Assembly: GCF_000321225.1 (NCBI RefSeq)
Contig: NW_004450330.1
Coordinates: 1,260,631 to 1,324,630, forward strand
DNA length: 64,000 nucleotides
From: Odobenus rosmarus divergens
Lineage: Eukaryota; Chordata; Mammalia; Carnivora; Odobenidae
Direction of reading: 5' to 3'
In this document: positions 57,092-64,000 of the stretch, one piece after another
How positions within the stretch are numbered: the first letter of the stretch is position 1
Layout: every line of letters starts with the position of its first letter
Notes under the pieces: generated by a model
Seen by the model: only the letters and a program-made list of their open reading frames with translations
Told to the model about the DNA's origin: nothing
The model's database searches: none
Program-made: the position numbers and the translations under genes

Positions 57092-57324
57092 AAAACAAAG
57101 GGGGAAATTAACTGTATCAAATGTTGATAAAAAAGAAAAAAGACAACCAAGAGCAGTTTCAATGGACTAATGGAGTCAAAGACAGATTTCATCAGGCAGA
57201 AGAGTGAACTAGAGCTGAGAATGGGATTATAAGTATATGGTTTCTTCCAAGAAGTCTGACAATGAAGGGAAAATCAAATCAGAGCTGGAAGTAGACATCA
57301 AGTTAAAGAAAGTGGTTGTTGGTT

Positions 57325-57655
57325 TTGTTTTTTTTTTAAATAAAGATATCGGGGCGCCTGGGTGGCTCAGTCATTAAGCATCTGCCTTCAGCTCAGGTCA
57401 TGATCCCAAAGTCCTGGGATCGAGCCTCCCATCGGGCTCCCTGCTCCGCGGGAAGCCTGCTTCTCCCTCTCCCACTCCCCCTGCTTGTGTTTCTGCTCTC
57501 ACTATCTCTCTGTCAAATAAACAAATAAAATCTTAAAAAATAAATAAAGATATAATTCACATACCAAAAATTCACCTTTTAATTTAAAGTGTACAATTCA
57601 GTGGTTTCCAGTATGTTCATAAAATGATTTAACCATTACCACTATTACTTCAAAA
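57325..57655 (-). repeat. Old L1ME 3' end, split by a SINE
   Basis: GATATAATTCACATACCAAA, AAAGTGTACAATTCAGTGG and AAAATGATTTAACCATTACC mark the L1ME 3' UTR in antisense. Confidence 0.7.
57350..57541 (+). repeat. Can-SINE, full length
   Basis: GGGGCGCCTGGGTGGCTCAG through AAATAAACAAATAAAATC. The duplication AAATAAAGATAT lies at 57338..57349 and 57542..57553. Confidence 0.95.
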
Positions 57656-57659
57656 AGAA

Positions 57660-59306
57660 ATGGTATAATCAAAGAAGACCTAAATATATGAAATATGTTC
57701 ATGAATAAGAAGACTTCACATTGTTAAGATGTCAAGAAAACCAAAGTGATTTACAGATTCAATGCAATGTCTATCAAAACTCTTAACAGCCTTTTTCAAA
57801 GAAATGGAAAAGCTGATCCTCAACTTCATGTGGAATTGCAAGGAATCCTAAAGAGCCAGAACAATCCTGAAAAAGAATAAAGTTAAAGGGTTCACAATTC
57901 TCAACTTTGAAACTTATTACAAAACTACAGTAATTAAAACATTATGGTACTGACATACAGACATACAGACCAAGGGAACAGAATAAAAAGCCCAGAAATA
58001 AACCTTCACATACATGGTCAATTGATTTTTGACAAGAGTGCCAAGACCATTCAACGGTCAAAGGACAGTCTTTCAACAAATGGTAATGGAAAAACTGGAT
58101 ATCCTTATTCCAGTTTGACTCTTAAATCATATACAAAAATTTACTCAAAATGGATCAAAGACCTAAACTAAAGAACTAAAACTATAAAATTCTTAGAAGA
58201 AAGCTTTGGGGAAAATCTTCAGGACGCTAAATTTGGCAACCATGTCACAGGTATGACACGAAAAGCAAAGGCAATGAAAGAATAGACAAATTGAACTTTA
58301 GCAAAATAAAGAACTTTTGCACATCCAAGGAAACTATAAAGACAGTGAAAAGACAACCTACTGAACAGAAGAAAATATCTGCAAATCATTTATCTTATAA
58401 GGGATTAATATTCAGTATACATAACAATTCCTAAAACTCAACTCCAAAAATCCAATTCAAAATGGGCATAGGACTCGAGCAGACCTTTCAAAGATATACA
58501 AATGGCCAATAAGCACATAAAAAAATGCTCAACATTACTAGTCATTAGGGAAATACAAATCAAAATTACAGTAAGATATCACTTAACATCTACTAGGATG
58601 GCTATAATAAAACAAAAAACAAAAATAAATACTGGCAAAGACGTGAAGAAATTGGAACCCTTGTGACAATTCGTGGGAATGTAAAATGGTACAGCTGCTG
58701 GAAATCAGAATGGCAATTCCTATGAAAAATTAAAAATAGAATTATCATATGACCCAGAAATTCCACTTCTAGGTATATACCCAAAGAAGGTCCCAAAGAG
58801 ATATTTGTACTCCCATATTCATAGGGGCATTATTCACAATAGCTAAAACATGGAAGCAACCCATGTGTCCACTGATGGATGAATGAATGATAAGCAAAAG
58901 TGGCATATATACATAATGGTAGTATTCAGCCTTAAAAGAAAGGAAATTCTGACATATACTACAACATGGATGAATCTTCAGGACATTATGCTAAATGAAA
59001 TAAGCCAGTCACAAAAAAACAATTACTATTAGGATTTCACTTACATGAGGTACCTAAAGTAGTCAAAATCATAGAGACAGAAAGTAGAATGGTGGTTGCC
59101 AGAGATTAGGGGAGGGGAAAATGGGGAGTTATTGTTTAATGAGCACAAAATTTGAGTTTTGCAAGATAAAAAGTTATGGATATGGATGGTAGTAATGGCT
59201 ATACAACACGAATGTACCTAATACCACTGAACTGTACACTTAAAAATGATTAAAGCTGTAAATTTTATGTTGTGTATTTTACCACAATGAAAAAATTGGA
59301 AAAAAA
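57660..59306 (+). repeat. L1M (L1MA9/MB-like) ORF2 end and 3' UTR
   Basis: A long colinear sense copy: ATTCAATGCAATGTCTATCA, CTACAGTAATTAAAACATTA, TGGATCAAAGACCTAAAC, TAGAATGGTGGTTGCCAGAG, GATATGGATGGTAGTAATGG and TGTATTTTACCACAATG. ORF2 is broken by many stops. Confidence 0.88.
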
Positions 59307-59446
59307 ATGAGAAGCATTATGGCTTGTAGTATGTCTTTTACTGTTTCATAACACATATTTAAATTCTCAATAATTCTACAGACATTATTATTAAGCTAGA
59401 CTTTTTTTATACTGAAATACAAACTTCTCTAGCCCTCTCTCCAGGG

Positions 59447-59469
59447 CATATACCCTTTGAGGGTATATG
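59447..59469. other. Perfect short palindrome (10-bp arms, 3-nt loop)
   Basis: CATATACCCT at 59447..59456 is the exact reverse complement of AGGGTATATG at 59460..59469, with loop TTG. Confidence 0.95.
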
Positions 59470-59514
59470 TTTGTCTCATAGCTATCTGTATTATAATGAC
59501 ATATATTTTGTTCC

Positions 59515-59740
59515 TACCTTTAATAATGAAAAATTTCAAACATACACAAAGGAAGAGAGAAAGGAATAATGAAACCCCATACAGCTATCACCCAGCATAA
59601 AGAATTTAATCAACTTACAGACAGTTTTATCTATAATTCCACCCACATTACTCTTCTTCCCCCAGTGGATTTTGAAGCTAATCCCAAACATCCTATCATT
59701 TCAACCATAAATCTTTCAGTATGTTATCTCTACATACTAT
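59515..59740 (+). repeat. L1M(C/E) 3' UTR fragment
   Basis: CAGCTATCACCCAGCATAAAG, GATTTTGAAGCTAATCCCAAA, CATCCTATCATTTCAACC and AATCTTTCAGTATG match a known L1M 3' UTR block. Confidence 0.65.
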
Positions 59741-60008
59741 AAGATACTGTTGAAAGATACATACAGCAAGATACAAAGTCCTGCATCGATTCTTGTACTG
59801 GTAGGTCAGATTTCTGATATAAGCATTTCTTCAGTAAACCATATGTTAGATACAGGAATTTTACATACATATATTCATTCATTCTACTCTACTTCCTTAC
59901 AAGTTAAACCACTAGGAAGTAAGGCTATCAAGCAAGAAAATCAAGAAAAAAGTGACTTGAACAGCTGGTTTCAACTGTAACAGGATCATTAATCAAAGGT
60001 GGTCTTAG

Positions 60009-60217
60009 GGGCGCCTCGGTGGCTCAGTTGTCTAAGCATCCAACTCTTGATTTAGGGTCAGGTTATGATTTCAGGATTGTGAGATCAAGCCCTGCGTTGG
60101 GTTCTGTGCTGGGTGTGGAGCCTGCTTGGGAGTCTCTCTCCCTCCCTCTGCCCTCCCACCCCTCCCTCTCTTTCACATGGGCTCTCTCTCTCTCTAAAAA
60201 AAACAACAACAACGAAC
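60009..60217 (+). repeat. Can-SINE, divergent subfamily
   Basis: GGGCGCCTCGGTGGCTCAG, then CTCTTGATTTAGGGTCAGG and GTTCTGTGCTGGGTGTGGAG, which differ from the other copies. The tail is (AAC)n. A perfect 12-bp duplication, AGGTGGTCTTAG, lies at 59997..60008 and 60218..60229. Confidence 0.94.
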
Positions 60218-60283
60218 AGGTGGTCTTAGAGACCTCTTAGGAAAGAGATGGAGAAAAGTAACACAAATACCACATACACTCTC

Positions 60284-60467
60284 AGGGGTGCCTGATGGCT
60301 CAGTTGCTTAAGCGTTTGCCTTCAGCTCAGGTCATGATCTCAGGGTCCTGGTATTGAGCCCCACATCAGGCTCCTTGCTCAGCAGGGAGTCTGCTTCTTC
60401 CTCTCCCTCTGCCCCACCCCCTGCTCATGCTCTCTCTCTCAAATAAATAAATAAAATCTTAAAAAAA
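60284..60467 (+). repeat. Can-SINE, full length, about 220 bp from the TFDP2 splice donor
   Basis: GGGGTGCCTGATGGCTCAG through AAATAAATAAATAAAATC. The 16-bp duplications AAATACCACATACACT and AAATACCACACACACT lie at 60265..60280 and 60468..60483. Confidence 0.95.
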
Positions 60468-60684
60468 AAATACCACACACACTGTATCTCCCCTCATTCT
60501 CTCTCTCTCCCCCCACCTCTCAGAACAGACTTTCATATGATACAAGTTATTTGGTATATGATAACACAACATAGTCATATTATATAATTATTATACATAA
60601 AGTAATACATGTAGCTGCATATTTTATAAAACAAATGCAATAAAACTAGCTCAATGCAGAAAATTTCTATTCATCTGTCCTTAC

Positions 60685-60751
60685 CTTTTGTTGGACTGAG
60701 ATTCTGATCAATAAATCCTCTCAGTTCTGCATTTGTAGAAGTCAAACCAAC
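60685..60751 (-). CDS. TFDP2: TFDP2 (DP-2) N-terminal coding exon, 67 bp
   Basis: On the minus strand the acceptor ATTCAG ends at 60752 and the donor AAAAG|GTAAGG lies at 60684-60679. The exon starts in phase 0 and encodes 22 residues plus one base of a Gly codon. It opens VGLTSTNAELRG and closes FIDQNLSPTK. The FIDQNLSP motif is shared by the DP-1 and DP-2 N-termini, but the flanking residues (VGLTSTNAEL, PTK) are those of DP-2. In the full-length protein only about five residues (MTAKN) precede this exon. I did not find the exon carrying them between 60752 and 64000. The phase (1) matches the exon at 189..292 exactly, which supports one gene read right to left. A processed pseudogene is excluded because the exon is flanked by intronic sequence and splice signals. 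Confidence 0.95.
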
Positions 60752-61169
60752 CTGAATAAAATAGTTTTAAAAATTAAAAATAGGATCTTAAGTATTACAT
60801 GATCATTTAATAAGCTATTTTATACTTTCTACTGAAGAACCGCATCAAATAATATAGACAGCCACATAAAAATGAATTATGTCATCGATAGGAGTAGAGT
60901 TAAAAAGAAAACGTTGCTTGAAATGGGAAAAACAGGAACTGTCCAGATTAAGACAAAAATTAATGAAATAATGTTACTTGTGAGTGGAACTGAAATCTTT
61001 AGATTTTACTGATGGTTTTTTTGAAAGCAAGGAGCCCTGAAGTTGCCAACAGATATACCAAAATTCCACCTTCGTGCTGCCCTTAATTTTTATTGTTCAT
61101 AATCACTGCCTATAATGCTTTTCAACATTATGATATGTAATAGATCAGATAAATACCATTAATACTACA

Positions 61170-61425
61170 CTGCAGAGGTGAGGTCTACTGGTCTCAAATC
61201 CAACTGCCTGGGCTCATACTCTGGCCCATCAAGACTATTATGTGTGTGGTCATGGTCAAGTCACACAAGCTCTCTATACCTCAGTTTCCTCAACTGTAAA
61301 CTGAAGGGTGCTAGAAGTGCTTATCAGTTTAGGTTAATAGAAAGATTAAGATAGTTCATGTGAAGCATCTAGCATAGTGTATGGTGCAAAGTGCTCAATC
61401 ATGTTAACCTTCATTACTATTAATA
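61170..61425 (+). repeat. MIR, sense
   Basis: CTCAAATCCAACTGCCTGGG, CCTCAGTTTCCTCAACTGTA, AGTTCATGTGAAGCATCTAG and AAAGTGCTCAATCATGTT follow MIR order. Confidence 0.85.
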
Positions 61426-63154
61426 TGATACCCAAGGGACTACCTATAGCAAGTTTGTTTATAAATTCACCTTTAGGCAATTTATTTCATTTAATGTGAT
61501 AGCCACTGGACTTCTTGGAATCACAGAGCTAACTATGGTAGTATCATCAGAATTTTAAAATTTTATAATAGAGCCAGGAGGAAAAAAACTCTCCATTTTT
61601 GAAAACTTGACATAAAGCAAGATTCCAATAAATGACTCTACGATTACTATTATGTTATTGTTTTAATCCTTATAGATTTGTAATCTTCAAATATCAATGC
61701 CAACTTGGTATCTCAAACATCCTCTTAAAGTACTAGCACATCAAAAAAAAGCACACAAAGCTTTATAACTTTGTATCTGTGCACTTAATGTTATTTACAA
61801 ACTACCCACTGCATTAGCATTGTATATTCTTCATGAGCACTCATCTGATACTTTATATATAATTTCATAATGTAAGAGCTAATTATTTCATTATTTAGTA
61901 ATTCAAATGCACTACTAATAGCTGTTTCTTTTTGTCAAGAGATATGTTACCAGAAATATTTCTACATATCATTTACATCATGGAAAAGTAATTCTGATGC
62001 AAACCTATCTCTAGCATCTAATACTAAATTTTTATGACAGCAGCTGAGCGGAAGACATCTAAAATGCACTTTCTCAATTCTATGTAGATAATGGTGCAGA
62101 TACTTAATTCTATCTAGTTTCTTATAATTATGCTGTTAGAAGTAAACCCTTTGCAACAAAATTTGCAACAAATTACCACCACATGGATCTCCAGAATTGC
62201 TCACAAATATTAATGTTAAGTGTTCAATTTGTAAATGCCAAGAGTTTACTGTGGTATCACTAATATGCCTCTCTTAAAACAAAACAAAACAAAAAACACT
62301 TTTCTCCTATAAAAAGACAAACTCTCATTGGTGTTCTACTGTAAAAAGAAAGCAAAGAAGGCAAAGACAGCCTTTAATATTCCATGCTTAATACAATGCG
62401 GTCGCTTAATCCATGTATTATAATAATTTCAAAAGCATCAGTTTACACCTTTTTGTTATTATACAAAGATAACGGCAAAAACCTCAACTGAAACCACATA
62501 TTCACAGTGGAGAGTTCACAGTTACTGGGTTACTGTTATGTTTAAACACCTGCTCTTAATGGCCAACTTCTGCAGAGTGAAGCAGAGAATGAATCTGGAA
62601 ACTTTTTAAGCAGCAGTATATCTGCATCTTAATAACCAACAAATTAAACTCTAAAAAGATAAAGGTCAATTGTGAGTCAATACTGTACGCTAATTTTGGT
62701 CTAATAGGTGGAGAGGAGGTATTTGTATTTAGAGTTTATATAAATACTACTAAAATTAAATTAAAATTTCAAAAGTTTATTAATCTCTGCTTTCATAAAC
62801 ACTATAAAGATTCAAAGGAAAGATTGAGAGTAGAAAAAGTTGGCTAGGAGAGGAAATTAAAAATAGCTTTTCTTTCCTTATTCTATTTAAGAAGGATATA
62901 ATAATAATAACGGTTCACAGAGCAAAAGTAAAAGGTGAACTCATTTTATGTTGAATTTTTCACCTAATAAGGTCCTGAGAAAAGTTTTCTATCTGGAGAT
63001 TCAAACATTGTGTTACATACTGTAAACAGTCACTAAATGTCTGTAGAATAAAAAATATCCAAGCCCAATTTTTAGGGTTCAAACCATATTTCCCATTAAT
63101 AACATTATAATTTCACTGACATTTAACATTTTAGATTGACAAAACTGAAAGAAA

Positions 63155-63350
63155 AGAAGATTCAGAGTGAGATGATCTGTACTCTGAGTTCAGCTCTGCC
63201 ATTCACAAGCAAGGTGATCTTGGGACAGTCACTGCAAGATGGAGATGACAATACATATGTGCATGACAAACTCAGAGAGCTCCTTAGATCAAATTAAATA
63301 ACTACATGAATATGATTGTTAGTGACAAAAGCAATAGCCAAGTGTGGGTT
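63155..63350 (+). repeat. MIR, sense
   Basis: GAGTTCAGCTCTGCCATTCAC, AAGGTGATCTTGGGACAGTC and AAATTAAATAACTACATGAA match the MIR core and its 3' side. Confidence 0.65.
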
Positions 63351-63399
63351 GTTATTCAAATGGTAATGGCTCTTAACTGTTCAACACTGACACAGACAA

Positions 63400-63960
63400 T
63401 TCACAAAAGAGACATGCAAGCGACCAGTGAACATACAGAATACCAGTTTGACCTAACTAGCAACTGGAGAAATGAATAAACTACATACCATTTTTTTTGC
63501 TGATTACATTGGCAAAGACTAAAAAGAAAATAAAGGGAAATGGCACTCCCCTACATCACTGATGAATATATAAAAAAGTGCAACCTTTCTGAAGCACAAT
63601 TTAGCAACATGAAACAAAAGCACACACCCTTTGGGCTAGTAATTTCATAAGACTTTGCTTTATGGAAATAATCCAATGAGTAAGCAAAAATAAACAAAAA
63701 GCTAACAAAAAGAAAAAAGTGGAAATAACTTAATGGCCATTATTAGGAAACTGGTGTAATGTCCATACAGCGCATAACATAAAACATAAAACAGTCATTT
63801 AAAATGATGTTGCAGAGATATTAAGACAAGAAAAGACATTCATCATCGAGATTAAGCTAAAAAAAAAGTATGACCTCATTTTTATTAAAAATATTTACAC
63901 ACATTCTGTTATACGCACACACACACACATTTGTATATACACCAGATGTCTTCCTAGGCA
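63400..63960 (+). repeat. Old L1/HAL1 3' part, sense
   Basis: TGATTACATTGGCAAAGAC, AAGCACAATTTAGCAACATG, TTTATGGAAATAATCCAATG and GGCCATTATTAGGAAACTGG are ordered as in HAL1/L1ME ORF2 ends. A short (CA)n lies at 63915..63929. Confidence 0.7.
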
Positions 63961-64000
63961 AAAATCTGCTGATAATCTCTAGGCTAGTTTCTTTATCTGT

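Larger units (their letters stand above)
293..60684 (-). other. TFDP2: TFDP2 intron, about 60.4 kb
   Basis: This interval is bounded by the donor of the 67-bp exon and the acceptor of the 104-bp exon, with compatible phases. No other frame-compatible DP-2 exon was recognised inside it on the minus strand. It is filled by SINE, L1, L2, MIR, LTR and hAT copies, annotated individually. Insertions are found in both orientations relative to the gene. The true length is uncertain because of the 270-base gap at 32042..32311. Confidence 0.85.
60752..64000 (-). other. TFDP2: TFDP2 preceding intron (partial)
   Basis: This is sequence upstream (minus strand) of the acceptor at 60752. It holds MIR copies at 61170..61425 and 63155..63350 and an old L1 at 63400..63960. 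The rest, including 61430..63150, is AT-rich and shows no recognised repeat or exon. Confidence 0.75.

Noticed and set aside
856..60467. Regularly recurring roughly 190-bp repeats that could suggest an array
   Set aside because: They are dispersed Can-SINEs in both orientations, with individual target duplications and irregular spacing. They are not CRISPR or satellite DNA.
60752..64000. Search for the upstream TFDP2 exon encoding MTAKN
   Set aside because: No minus-strand sequence encoding these residues next to a splice donor was seen, so the exon probably lies beyond 64000.

Overview
This is nuclear DNA from a mammal, and the repeats narrow it to an arctoid carnivore (bear, seal or mustelid group). 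About 35 copies of a tRNA-derived Can-SINE of the arctoid type are present, recognisable by a head reading GCGCCTGGGTGGCTCAGT and a tail of AAATAAATAAAATC. They are not the dog or cat subtypes. Several carnivore L1 3' ends are also present, and older mammal-wide MIR, L2, L1M/HAL1, MER5A, hAT and LTR copies lie between them. I see no bacterial-type genes, operons or CRISPR arrays.

The only protein-coding content I can support is two exons of one gene on the minus strand: TFDP2, the E2F dimerisation partner DP-2. A 67-bp exon at 60685..60751 encodes the conserved N-terminal stretch ending FIDQNLSPTK. A 104-bp exon at 189..292 continues in the same reading frame and ends on the Met codon that opens the known shorter DP-2 form. 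Both have clean AG/GT splice sites and matching phase. The window is therefore essentially one TFDP2 intron of about 60.4 kb (293..60684), plus about 3.2 kb of the preceding intron (60752..64000) and 188 bp of the following one.

Layout, low to high coordinates. 0-3.6 kb: TFDP2 exon, two SINEs, then an L2 (+) interrupted by a hAT element and a MIR. 3.6-6.6 kb: L1 3' UTR (-), an old L1/HAL1 (+) and three very short L1 tails. 7-9.6 kb: L2 end and an old L1 (-). 9.6-20 kb: the most repeat-poor part, with scattered SINEs and L2. 20-28 kb: L1 copies in both orientations with SINEs. 28.4-33.3 kb: an old minus-strand L1/HAL1 carrying SINEs, an LTR and a young L1 that contains a 270-base assembly gap. 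36-40.3 kb: an old L1 (+) with MER5A and SINE insertions, then MIRs around a 28S rRNA pseudogene. 40.7-45.9 kb: L2, an MLT1-type LTR, L1 and a SINE/L1 composite. 48-52.5 kb: a multi-layer nest of L1s and SINEs. 53.5-59.8 kb: a long L2 (-), L1M copies and tandem SINEs. 60-64 kb: two SINEs, the second TFDP2 exon, MIRs and an L1.

The most interesting items are the TFDP2 exon pair, the fragmented 28S rRNA pseudogene, a set of L1 insertions only 60-90 bp long with clear target duplications, an insertion that is only a T tract, and a 5'-truncated SINE with a target duplication of about 31 bp. I found no new biological system. Most remaining open reading frames are chance frames or decayed L1 ORF2 pieces.
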